Shown: positions 50,334 to 58,331 of the stretch, in pieces | Layout of the letters: each line of letters starts with the position of its first letter | How positions within the stretch are numbered: position 1 is the stretch's first letter | Assembly (NCBI GenBank): GCA_020637985.1 | Contig: JACKJK010000007.1 | Coordinates: 1-64,000, forward strand | Source of the DNA: Rhodobiaceae bacterium | GTDB taxonomy: Bacteria > Pseudomonadota > Alphaproteobacteria > Rhizobiales > Tepidamorphaceae | Length of the DNA: 64,000 nt | Reading direction: 5' to 3' | Translations under genes and position numbers: made by a program | The notes under the pieces: model-generated | Told to the model about the DNA's origin: nothing | The model's input: the letters and a program-made list of their open reading frames with translations, nothing else | The model's database searches: none

Positions 50334-50337
50334 GGCG

Positions 50338-50919
50338 ATGATTCTGGGCAGGCGCGACAAGGAACCGATGCGACATCGCGTGCGCGTGGCCGTGTGGCCG
50401 CGCCGTTCGTGGTCGCGCTCGGTCAACTATGTCAAGAAGCGCGTGATGCGCCTTCGCGCGACGCCGCATGCCATCGCCGCGGGATTCGCCGCCGGCGTTG
50501 CCGCCTCGTTCACGCCGATGATCGGCCTTCACTTCATTCTGGCCGCGGTTATCGCGTGGCTGAGCCGGGCAAGCATCGTCGCCTCGGCGCTGGGAACCTT
50601 CGTCGGCAACCCGCTGACGTTCCCGTTCATCTGGGGCGTCACCTATGCGCTCGGCGAGAAGATCGTGGGCGCCGGCGGGGCGCATGGCAGCCCAGTCGAC
50701 CTGCACAAGTATCTGTCGTGGTCGGAGTTCTCCTTCGAGGCCGTCTGGCCGCTGTTCAAGCCGATGCTTGTTGGCGGGCTGATCCTGGGGACCATCTCCT
50801 GGATCGCCTTCTATTTCCCAATCAAGGCCCTGGTAAGCGGTTACCAGGCCCGGCGCAACGCGCATTTCGCAAGCAAGGCAGAGGCGCCGGTACGCGAAGC
50901 CGCTCCGGCGGCCGAGTAG
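50338..50919 (+). CDS. DUF2062 membrane protein
   Basis: A 193-residue inner-membrane protein of the DUF2062 family. A basic N-terminus (RHRVRVAVWPRRSW) precedes the family core PHAIAAGFAAGVAASFTPMIG, SALGTFVGNPLTFPFIWGVT and a final TM, LFKPMLVGGLILGTISWIAF. Members are predicted small membrane proteins of unknown function. It is constant between pyrE and pdxJ in Rhizobiales. It begins 4 bp after the pyrE stop. Confidence 0.88.
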   Translation: MILGRRDKEPMRHRVRVAVWPRRSWSRSVNYVKKRVMRLRATPHAIAAGFAAGVAASFTPMIGLHFILAAVIAWLSRASIVASALGTFVGNPLTFPFIWGVTYALGEKIVGAGGAHGSPVDLHKYLSWSEFSFEAVWPLFKPMLVGGLILGTISWIAFYFPIKALVSGYQARRNAHFASKAEAPVREAAPAAE

Positions 50920-50946
50920 CGAATTTCCACCTTGCGAGGACCGGTC

Positions 50947-51711
50947 ATGGCGACTTTCGGCGGCTATCTCAGGCTTGGCGTCAACATCGATCACGTTGCG
51001 ACGATCCGCAATGCGCGCGGCGGGCGCTTTCCCGATCCGGTGCGCGCGGCGCAGATCGCGGTGCAGGCCGGCGCCGACGGCATCACGGCGCACCTGCGCG
51101 AAGACCGGCGGCATATCTCCGACGACGATATCGCCCGGCTCGTGCGCGACATCGACAAGCCGCTGAACTTCGAGATGGCGGCGACGCAGGAAATGGTCGA
51201 CATCGCGCTCAGGCACAAGCCGCATGCCTGCTGCATCGTTCCCGAAAAGCGCGAGGAACGCACCACCGAGGGCGGGCTCGATGCTGCTGGCGCGCACAAC
51301 CGCCTGGAGCCGATCGTGCGGACGCTGCGGGAATCCGGGTCTCGCGTCTCGCTGTTCCTCGAACCCGATCGCGCGCAGCTCGAAGCGGCCGTGGCGCTTG
51401 GCGCACCCGTGGTCGAGCTGCACACCGGGCGCTATTGCGAACTCGACATTGCCGGGGAGATCGCCGAGCGCGATCGCGAATGCGGCCGCATCGGGGATGC
51501 TGCAGCCTACGGCGCGTCGCTGGGGCTGGAGATGCACGCCGGCCACGGGCTGACCTTCGAGACCGTCGGGCCGATTGCCGCGATCCGCGAACTGGCCGAA
51601 CTCAATATCGGGCATTTCCTGATCGGCGAGGCGATCTTCATCGGCCTGGAAGCGGCCATCCGCAAGATGCGCAACACGATGGACCGGGCGCGCGCGCAGG
51701 CGGCTGCATAG
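50947..51711 (+). CDS. pdxJ: Pyridoxine 5'-phosphate synthase
   Basis: A 254-residue TIM-barrel enzyme that joins 1-deoxy-xylulose 5-phosphate and 3-amino-2-oxopropyl phosphate to form pyridoxine phosphate. It has LRLGVNIDHVATIRNARGG, GITAHLREDRRHISDDD, FEMAATQEMVDIAL and HAGHGLTFETV. ATG50947 follows GAGGA. It is 14 bp ahead of acpS, the classic pdxJ-acpS pair. Confidence 0.96.
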   Translation: MATFGGYLRLGVNIDHVATIRNARGGRFPDPVRAAQIAVQAGADGITAHLREDRRHISDDDIARLVRDIDKPLNFEMAATQEMVDIALRHKPHACCIVPEKREERTTEGGLDAAGAHNRLEPIVRTLRESGSRVSLFLEPDRAQLEAAVALGAPVVELHTGRYCELDIAGEIAERDRECGRIGDAAAYGASLGLEMHAGHGLTFETVGPIAAIRELAELNIGHFLIGEAIFIGLEAAIRKMRNTMDRARAQAAA

Positions 51712-51725
51712 GTCCGCCGACGCCC

Positions 51726-52136
51726 ATGATACTCGGCATCGGCAACGACATCATCGACATTCGGCGCATCGAGCGCACGCTCGAGCGGCATGGCGAGCGC
51801 TTCACGGACCGCATCTTCACCGAGCTGGAGCGGGCGAAGTCCGACCGGCGCAGGCTTCGGGCAGCCTCCTACGCCAAGCGGTTCGCCGCCAAGGAGGCCT
51901 GTTCCAAGGCGCTGGGAACGGGGATCCGGCGCGGCGTCTACTGGCGCGACATGGGCGTGGTCAACCTGCCGTCGGGCAAGCCGACGATGCGGCTGACCGG
52001 CAATGCGCTGGTCCGGCTCAACGAAATGGTTCCGCCCGGCCACCGCGCGCAGATCGACCTGACCATCACCGACGATTTTCCAACCGCCCAGGCGATCGTC
52101 ATCATCTCGGCGATACCCGAACATCTCGCCATCTAG
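51726..52136 (+). CDS. acpS: Holo-[acyl-carrier-protein] synthase
   Basis: A 136-residue phosphopantetheinyl transferase that activates ACP from CoA. Metal ligands are Asp8 in ILGIGNDIIDIRRIE and Glu in YAKRFAAKEACSKALGTGI. The length is normal. It ends the rsh-acpS array; a 172-bp gap with a promoter separates it from lepB. Confidence 0.95.
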   Translation: MILGIGNDIIDIRRIERTLERHGERFTDRIFTELERAKSDRRRLRAASYAKRFAAKEACSKALGTGIRRGVYWRDMGVVNLPSGKPTMRLTGNALVRLNEMVPPGHRAQIDLTITDDFPTAQAIVIISAIPEHLAI

Positions 52137-52214
52137 CCGCCGCATTGAACCGACACCAAGAGCGTTGCGATGTCAGGGAAGGCAACGCGGCGGTTGGCGC
52201 CGGCAGGGCTGGCG

Positions 52215-52243
52215 TTGCCGGGTGCGGCACGAACCGATATATC
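52215..52243 (+). promoter_or_regulatory. Sigma70-like promoter of lepB-rnc-era-recO
   Basis: TTGCCG (52215-52220), 17 bp, TATATC (52238-52243), within the palindrome CCGATATATCGG (52235-52246). It lies about 65 bp before the lepB ATG. Confidence 0.55.
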
Positions 52244-52308
52244 GGCAAGCGAATGCGGTGGACGTGCAGGGAATCGCTGCTTGCCGAACGTGGCGGAGAA
52301 CAGGTGGA

Positions 52309-53064
52309 ATGAGCGTGGCTGACAGCAAGCGCAAGCAAGAAGGCGGCATCGGCGAGACGATCCGTATCGTGATCCACGCGCTGTTGATCGCGCTGGTGAT
52401 CCGGACCTTCCTGTACCAGCCGTTCTCGATTCCCTCGGGATCGATGAAGTCGACGCTGCTGATCGGCGACTACCTGTTTGTCTCCAAGTTCAGCTATGGC
52501 TATTCGCGCTACTCGTTTCCCTTCGGCCCGCCGATCTTCACCGGCCGCGTCCTGGCGGGAACGCCCGAGCGCGGCGACGTCGTCGTCTTCAAGCTGCCGC
52601 GCGACAATTCGACGGATTACATCAAGCGCGTCATCGGGATGCCCGGCGACCGCATCCAGGTCATCGGCGGCATCGTCCACATCAACGGTGTGCCGGTGAA
52701 GCGCGAGCGCCTTGAGGATTATGTCGAGCTGGACGGGCGGGGAGGCGAGGTGTCGGTGCCGCGCTACCGCGAGACATTGCCGAACGGCAAGACCTATACG
52801 GTGCTCGACCTCGTCGACAACGGATATGCCGACAACACGCAGGAATACGTCGTCCCGGAAGGCCACTTCTTCATGATGGGCGACAATCGCGACAATTCGA
52901 CCGACAGCCGGTTCCTCAACATGGTCGGCTACGTGCCGTTCGAGAACCTGGTCGGGCGCGCGGAAATCATCTTCCTGTCGCTCGAGGACGGCTCGCGGTT
53001 CTGGGAATTCTGGAAGTGGCCGACCTCGATCCGCTGGGGCCGGCTGTTCTCGGGCGTGGAATGA
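52309..53064 (+). CDS. lepB: Signal peptidase I
   Basis: A 251-residue inner-membrane serine protease that removes signal peptides on the periplasmic side. A single N-terminal TM (IRIVIHALLIALVIRTFLY) precedes the catalytic Ser45 in PSGSMKSTLL and Lys106 in YIKRVIGMPGDRI; MMGDNRDNSTDSR is the third box. ATG52309 follows GGAG. Its stop overlaps the rnc start (ATGA). Confidence 0.96.
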   Translation: MSVADSKRKQEGGIGETIRIVIHALLIALVIRTFLYQPFSIPSGSMKSTLLIGDYLFVSKFSYGYSRYSFPFGPPIFTGRVLAGTPERGDVVVFKLPRDNSTDYIKRVIGMPGDRIQVIGGIVHINGVPVKRERLEDYVELDGRGGEVSVPRYRETLPNGKTYTVLDLVDNGYADNTQEYVVPEGHFFMMGDNRDNSTDSRFLNMVGYVPFENLVGRAEIIFLSLEDGSRFWEFWKWPTSIRWGRLFSGVE

Positions 53065-53774
53065 GTGTCGACGCGTCGGCCGTCAGCCGCCTGACCGGCT
53101 ACAGCTTTTCTGATATCGCGCTGCTGCGCGAAGCCCTGACGCATGCGAGCGCGGTCGCCGGAAGCGATGTCGCGACATACCAGCGGCTGGAATTCCTCGG
53201 TGACCGTGTGCTGGGGCTCGTCGTCGCCGACATGCTGTTCGCCGAGTTTCCCGGCGCCGACGAGGGCGAGCTTTCGCACCGGCTCACGCAACTCGTGCGG
53301 CGCGAGACCTGCGCCAAGGTCGCCAAGGCGATCGGCATCGGCAAGCACATCCTGCTCGGCGAGTCCGAACGCCGCACGGGCGCTGAACGCAACCGCGGTA
53401 TCCTCGCCAACGTCTGCGAGTCAATCATCGGCGCCATCTACCTCGATGGCGGCTACGCGCCGGCACATGACTTCATCGCCGCCAACTGGCGCGAACTGAT
53501 GCTGGAGCCGGATCGGCCGTTGCGCGATGCCAAGACGATGCTGCAGGAGTGGGCCCACAAGGCCGGGCACGGCGTGCCGGTCTACAAAACCATGCACCGC
53601 GAAGGCCCGGACCACGCTCCGGTGTTCGAGATCGAGGTGTCGTCTGACGGGCTTGCCCCGCAAAGCGGCTCGGGGACGTCCAAGCGGGCCGCCGAGCAAG
53701 CCGCTGCGCAGGCGATGCTGGAGCACGCGGGCGTGTGGGACGCAGCGGACGAAAGCAAGGATGGCGGACGATGA
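53061..53774 (+). CDS. rnc: Ribonuclease III
   Basis: A 237-residue double-strand-specific RNase that processes rRNA and other structured RNAs. The catalytic domain has the signature YQRLEFLGDRVLGLVVAD with Glu44 and Asp48; the second metal motif reads NVCESIIGAIYLDGG, with Glu120 kept but Asn117 where E. coli has Asp114, a substitution also found in some other bacteria. A C-terminal dsRNA-binding domain ends SGTSKRAAEQAAAQAML. It overlaps lepB and era by 4 bp each, the conserved lepB-rnc-era-recO operon. Confidence 0.96.
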   Translation: MSVDASAVSRLTGYSFSDIALLREALTHASAVAGSDVATYQRLEFLGDRVLGLVVADMLFAEFPGADEGELSHRLTQLVRRETCAKVAKAIGIGKHILLGESERRTGAERNRGILANVCESIIGAIYLDGGYAPAHDFIAANWRELMLEPDRPLRDAKTMLQEWAHKAGHGVPVYKTMHREGPDHAPVFEIEVSSDGLAPQSGSGTSKRAAEQAAAQAMLEHAGVWDAADESKDGGR

Positions 53775-54694
53775 GCGAAAGCCAAGCGCCCAGCGAGCCG
53801 GAAACACTGGCGGGTTTCGTCGCCCTGATCGGGGCGCCCAATGCCGGCAAGTCGACGCTGGTCAACGCGCTCGCAGGCACCAAGGTGTCGATCGTCACGC
53901 ACAAGGTGCAGACGACGCGCGCGCTGATCCGCGGCATCTATGTCGAGGGTGCCGCGCAGGTGGTGCTCGTCGACACGCCGGGCATCTTCACGCCGAAACG
54001 CCACCTGGAGCGGGCGATGGTGCGCACCGCCTGGCGCGGGGCGGCGGATGCCGACCGGCTGGCGGTGATCGTGGACGCGCGGGCTGGACTGACGCCGGAG
54101 GTCGAGGACCTGTTAACGCGGGCGGGCAAGGTGGCGCATCCGCGCGATCTCGTTCTTAACAAGATCGACCTGGTGGCGCGCGAAAGCCTGCTGGCGCTGG
54201 CGCAGGCGGCCAATGCGCACTGCGAATTCGAGCACACCTACATGGTGTCGGCGCTGAAGGGCGGCGGCATGGACGACCTGCGCCGCGGGCTGGCCGCGGC
54301 GATGCCGAAGGGGCCGTGGTTCTATCCCGAGGACCAGGTGTCTGATCTGCCATTGCGCGCGCTTGCCGCGGAGATCACGCGCGAGAAGCTGATCCTGCGC
54401 CTGCACGAGGAGTTGCCGTACCGATCGAGCGTCGAGACAACGGCGTGGAAGAGCCTGCGCGACGGCTCGGTGCGCATCGAGCAGACGATCTACGTGGAGC
54501 GCGAAAGCCAGCGCAAGATCGTGCTTGGCGAGAAGGGCCGCACGATCAAGGCGATCGGGGAAAGCGCGCGCGCGGAAATCGCCGAGGCCGCCGAGACGCC
54601 GGTGCACCTGTTCCTTTTCGTCAAGGTGCGCGAGAACTGGTCGCAGGACCCGGAGCGCTATCGCGAGATGGGGCTCGATTTTTCCGACGGCTGA
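53771..54694 (+). CDS. era: GTPase Era
   Basis: A 307-residue GTPase that binds 16S rRNA and helps 30S assembly. G1 is GAPNAGKST (21-29), G3 DTPG (68-71) and G4 NKID; THKVQTTR is the switch region. The C-terminal KH domain has ERESQRKIVLGEKGRTIKAI. It is translationally coupled to rnc and followed 3 bp later by recO. Confidence 0.97.
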   Translation: MSESQAPSEPETLAGFVALIGAPNAGKSTLVNALAGTKVSIVTHKVQTTRALIRGIYVEGAAQVVLVDTPGIFTPKRHLERAMVRTAWRGAADADRLAVIVDARAGLTPEVEDLLTRAGKVAHPRDLVLNKIDLVARESLLALAQAANAHCEFEHTYMVSALKGGGMDDLRRGLAAAMPKGPWFYPEDQVSDLPLRALAAEITREKLILRLHEELPYRSSVETTAWKSLRDGSVRIEQTIYVERESQRKIVLGEKGRTIKAIGESARAEIAEAAETPVHLFLFVKVRENWSQDPERYREMGLDFSDG

Positions 54695-54697
54695 GCC

Positions 54698-55444
54698 ATG
54701 GAATGGAGCGACGACGGCGTCATCCTGGCAACCCGCAGGCATGGGGAAACGAGTGTCATCGTCGAGGCGCTGACGAACCGGCACGGGCGGCATCTCGGCA
54801 TCGTCAGGGGCGGGCGGTCGCGGCGGCTGCAGGGCGTTCTGCAGCCCGGCAACCGGGTGCGGCTCGTCTGGCGCGCGCGTCTTGAAGACCATCTCGGCAC
54901 CTACCAGGTCGAGCCGCTGGAAGAGCGCGCGATGGACCTGATCGCCAGCCGCACCGCACTTGCAGGCTTCATGACGATTGCCGCGCACGCCAGGTTGCTG
55001 CCGGAGCGCGACCCCAACCCGGACCTCGGCGAATTGTTCGCGGCGACGCACGACCTGCTGGCCGGCGAGGGGGCCGGGCTCGCGGTTGCGCTGTTCGAGC
55101 GCGACATGCTGTCCGCCCTTGGCTTCGGGCTCGATCTGGACAGTTGTGCCGCGACCGGTTCGCGGTCGGACCTCATCTATGTCTCGCCCAGGAGCGGGCG
55201 CGCCGTCAGCGCACAGGCCGGTGCGCCGTACGCCGAGCGGCTGTTTCCGCTGCCGGCCATCCTGCGCGAGGACGGCTGTGCGCCGGGGCCGGGCACGAGC
55301 CGGCAGGCGCTCGGCGATGCATTCTGCATCACCGGGCATTTCCTGGCGCGCCATGTCTGGGGACCACGCGCGATTGCGCCGCCTGCTGAACGCGACCGCT
55401 TCATCGCACTGGTCTGCCAGGATTCGTCGATCACGGATTCTTGA
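54698..55444 (+). CDS. recO: DNA repair protein RecO
   Basis: A 248-residue protein that, with RecR, loads RecA onto SSB-coated DNA. The N-terminal OB fold begins MEWSDDGVILATRRHGETSV, followed by GRSRRLQGVLQPGNRVRLVW. The C-terminal helical part has LEERAMDLIASRTALAGF, FERDMLSALGFGLDLDSCA and YVSPRSGRAVSA. Zinc-type Cys clusters are reduced, as is usual in alphaproteobacteria. It is the last gene of the lepB operon. Confidence 0.93.
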   Translation: MEWSDDGVILATRRHGETSVIVEALTNRHGRHLGIVRGGRSRRLQGVLQPGNRVRLVWRARLEDHLGTYQVEPLEERAMDLIASRTALAGFMTIAAHARLLPERDPNPDLGELFAATHDLLAGEGAGLAVALFERDMLSALGFGLDLDSCAATGSRSDLIYVSPRSGRAVSAQAGAPYAERLFPLPAILREDGCAPGPGTSRQALGDAFCITGHFLARHVWGPRAIAPPAERDRFIALVCQDSSITDS

Positions 55445-55510
55445 GATCGGTCAATGCGTGTCTAGGCGATAGGCTGGAAGGTGCAGAAGACAACACGGGA
55501 GGATACGCCG

Positions 55511-55981
55511 ATGGGACGCATGACAGCCACTGTTGCAGGCGTTGCACTGGCCGCCACAGGGCTTCTGGCGGCACCTGTGAGTGCAGCCGACGATCTCGTT
55601 ACCGTCACGACGAAGGACGCGCCCTTCGCGACGGTGGCGCAGGACCTCAACGACGCCATCGTCAATCGCGGTTTCAACATCGACTACCACGGCTTCATCG
55701 GCGACATGCTGAAGCGCACGGCAGGCGATGTCGGGGCGACGAAGGAACTTTATTCCGACGCGGAGTTCTTCACCTTCTGCTCGGCGGTCGTGTCGCGCCG
55801 GGTGATGGAGGCGGAGATCGGCAACATCGCCTATTGTCCCTACGTGCTGTTCGTCTACGAGGACGCGGCGATGGCGGGCACGGTGACGGTCGGCTTCCGC
55901 AAGCTGCCGGCAGGCGGCGGGCGCGACGAGGTCAACACGCTGCTCGAGGAAATCGCCAAGCAAGCCGCCGGCGGCATGTGA
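55511..55981 (+). CDS. Periplasmic DUF302-family protein
   Basis: A 156-residue exported protein. Residues 1 to about 25 form a signal peptide (RMTATVAGVALAATGLLAAP, ending VSAA). The rest fits DUF302: FATVAQDLNDAIVNRGFNI near the start, FFTFCSAVVSRRVMEAEIGN and CPYVLFVYEDAAMAGTVTVGF, and a short Gly-Gly tail. DUF302 proteins have a small alpha-beta fold of unknown function, often near cytochrome or thiosulfate genes. GGGAGG 8 bases before ATG55511 decides the start. It is a single gene in front of parC, with a strong hairpin between. Confidence 0.75.
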   Translation: MGRMTATVAGVALAATGLLAAPVSAADDLVTVTTKDAPFATVAQDLNDAIVNRGFNIDYHGFIGDMLKRTAGDVGATKELYSDAEFFTFCSAVVSRRVMEAEIGNIAYCPYVLFVYEDAAMAGTVTVGFRKLPAGGGRDEVNTLLEEIAKQAAGGM

Positions 55982-55982
55982 A

Positions 55983-56009
55983 CGCCCGCTGCAAGCTTGC
56001 CGGCGGGCG
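55983..56009 (+). terminator. Strong stem-loop between DUF302 gene and parC
   Basis: Outer arms CGCCCGC (55983-55989) and GCGGGCG (56003-56009) enclose a second palindrome, GCAAGCTTGC (55991-56000). There is no T-run. It starts 1 bp after the DUF302 stop and ends 23 bp before parC, so it may attenuate or process the transcript. Confidence 0.4.
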
Positions 56010-56032
56010 AGGCTTGAGTTACCCCGGTTCGC

Positions 56033-58306
56033 ATGGGTGACACGCCGATTCTCGACGATGGCGGCATAGAGCCGATCGGCCTGCGCGAGGCGCTCGAAGA
56101 GCGTTACCTCGCCTATGCTTTGTCGACCATCATGCACCGGGCGTTGCCGGACGTGCGCGACGGGCTGAAGCCCGTGCATCGGCGGCTGCTTTATGCGATG
56201 CGGCTATTGAAGCTCGACCCCGACCAGGGCTTCAAGAAGTGCGCGCGCGTTGTCGGCGACGTCATCGGCAAATACCACCCGCACGGCGACCAGTCGGTCT
56301 ACGACGCGCTGGTGCGACTGGCGCAGTCCTTTGCCCAGAGGTATCCGCTGGTCGACGGGCAGGGCAACTTCGGCAACATCGACGGCGATAACGCGGCCGC
56401 CATGCGCTACACCGAGGCGCGGCTGACGGAGGTCGCCAGAATCCTGCTCGACGGTCTCGACGAGGACGCCGTCGACTTTCGTGAGACATACGACGGCGAG
56501 GACCGCGAGCCGATCGTCCTTCCCGGCGGCTTTCCGAACCTGCTCGCCAACGGTTCGCAGGGCATCGCGGTGGGCATGGCGACTTCGATCCCGCCGCACA
56601 ATGCCGCCGAGCTTTGCGACGCTGCATTGCTGCTCATCGAAAACCCGGATGCGACGACGGCAGAGCTTGTCGAGCGCGTGCCGGGGCCGGATTTCCCGAC
56701 CGGCGGCGTCATCGTCGAGCCGGCCGGGCAGATCCTCGAAGCCTATGAGACCGGGCGCGGCGGTTTTCGCGTGCGGGCGCGCTGGCACAAGGAGGATACC
56801 GGGCGCGGCACCTATGTGATCGTGGTCACGGAAATTCCATACCTGGTGCAGAAGTCGCGGCTGATCGAGAAGATCGCCGACCTCATCAACGAGCGGAAGC
56901 TGCCGCTGCTCGCAGACGTGCGCGATGAGTCCGCAGAAGACGTGCGCGTGGTGCTCGAGCCGAGGAACCGCAGCGTCGACCCGGACCTGCTGATGGCCTC
57001 GCTGTTCCGGCTGACCGACCTTGAATCGCGCATCTCGCTCAACATGAACGTGCTGACGCAGGGTCGCATTCCCAACGTCATCGGCCTGAAGCAGGTTCTG
57101 CGGGAGTGGCTCGACCACCGCCGCGAGGTCTTGCTGCGGCGGGCCGGGCACCGGCTCGAGCAGATCGCTAAGCGCCTCGACGTGCTCGAAGGCTACCTGA
57201 TCGCCTATCTCAACCTCGACGAGGTGATCCGCATCATCCGCGAGGAGGACGAGCCCAAGGCGGTGCTGATGAGCACGTTTTCGCTCAACGACACGCAGGC
57301 AGAGGCGATCCTCAACATGCGGCTGCGCTCGCTGCGCAAACTTGAGGAAATGGAGATCCGCCGCGAGCACAAGTCGCTGTCCGGTGAGCAGCGCGACCTG
57401 AAGGCCCTGCAACGCGACGAGGGGCTGCAGTGGCAGCGCATCGGCGCGCAGATCGCCGAGGTGCGTGGCAAGTTCGGGCCGGAAACCGAACTTGGACGGC
57501 GGCGCACGACCTTCTCCGAGGCCGGTGACACCGATCTCGCCGACATCCAGGAAGCGATGATCGAGCGCGAGCCGATCACGGTGGTGCTGTCGGTGAAGGG
57601 CTGGATCCGCGCGCTGAAAGGCCATATCGCGGATGTGTCCGGGCTGCAGTTCAAGGCCGGCGACGAACTGGCCTGCGCCTTCCACGCGCAGACGACCGAC
57701 AAGGTTCTGCTGTTTGCCGAGGACGGGCGCTTCTTCACGCTGGCGGCAGACAAGCTGCCGGGCGGGCGCGGGATGGGCGAACCGGTCTCCATCATGGTCG
57801 ATTTCCCGGAGAACGCCTGCGTGGTCGCCGCCTTCGTGCACGATCCGGCGCGCAAGCTGCTGGTAGCGACGTCGGAGGGGCGCGGCTTCACGGTGCCCGA
57901 GAAGGACGTGGTTGCGATGACCCGCAAGGGGCGGCAGGTGCTCAACGTCGCCGCCGGTCAGGCGGCGCGCCATTGCGTGCCGGCGGCTGGCGGCCATGTC
58001 GCGGTGCTCGGCGAAAACCGCAAGCTCGTCATCTTCCCGCTCGACCAGGTGCCGGAAATGACGCGTGGCAAGGGTGTGCGGCTGCAGAAGTACAAGGACG
58101 GCGGGGCTGCCGACCTGCGTTGCTTCACCGGCGAGCAGGGGCTGAGCTGGACGGATTCGGCGGGCCGTGTGTTCACCCGCAGCCTGGAGGAACTCGCCGA
58201 CTGGTGCGGCGAACGCGCGCAGGCCGGGCGCATGGTGCCGAACGGCTTCCCGCGCGCCAATCGCTTCGGGCCGGGACCGCTGGACGGGCTGCCGGTGAAA
58301 AAGTGA
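56033..58306 (+). CDS. parC: DNA topoisomerase IV subunit A
   Basis: A 757-residue type IIA topoisomerase subunit that decatenates daughter chromosomes with ParE. The active-site Tyr126 is in AAMRYTEARL. The breakage-reunion domain has YAMRLLKLDPDQGFKKCARV and KYHPHGDQSVYDALVRLAQ (quinolone-resistance region). The C-terminal part has repeated beta-pinwheel blades (for example GRGFTVPEKDVVAMTRKGRQ). ParC, not GyrA, is supported by length (about 750) and by the absence of a clear GyrA box QRRGGKG. parE is elsewhere. Confidence 0.94.
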   Translation: MGDTPILDDGGIEPIGLREALEERYLAYALSTIMHRALPDVRDGLKPVHRRLLYAMRLLKLDPDQGFKKCARVVGDVIGKYHPHGDQSVYDALVRLAQSFAQRYPLVDGQGNFGNIDGDNAAAMRYTEARLTEVARILLDGLDEDAVDFRETYDGEDREPIVLPGGFPNLLANGSQGIAVGMATSIPPHNAAELCDAALLLIENPDATTAELVERVPGPDFPTGGVIVEPAGQILEAYETGRGGFRVRARWHKEDTGRGTYVIVVTEIPYLVQKSRLIEKIADLINERKLPLLADVRDESAEDVRVVLEPRNRSVDPDLLMASLFRLTDLESRISLNMNVLTQGRIPNVIGLKQVLREWLDHRREVLLRRAGHRLEQIAKRLDVLEGYLIAYLNLDEVIRIIREEDEPKAVLMSTFSLNDTQAEAILNMRLRSLRKLEEMEIRREHKSLSGEQRDLKALQRDEGLQWQRIGAQIAEVRGKFGPETELGRRRTTFSEAGDTDLADIQEAMIEREPITVVLSVKGWIRALKGHIADVSGLQFKAGDELACAFHAQTTDKVLLFAEDGRFFTLAADKLPGGRGMGEPVSIMVDFPENACVVAAFVHDPARKLLVATSEGRGFTVPEKDVVAMTRKGRQVLNVAAGQAARHCVPAAGGHVAVLGENRKLVIFPLDQVPEMTRGKGVRLQKYKDGGAADLRCFTGEQGLSWTDSAGRVFTRSLEELADWCGERAQAGRMVPNGFPRANRFGPGPLDGLPVKK

Positions 58307-58331
58307 TGCCGGGCTTGTGTCTGACGAGGTG

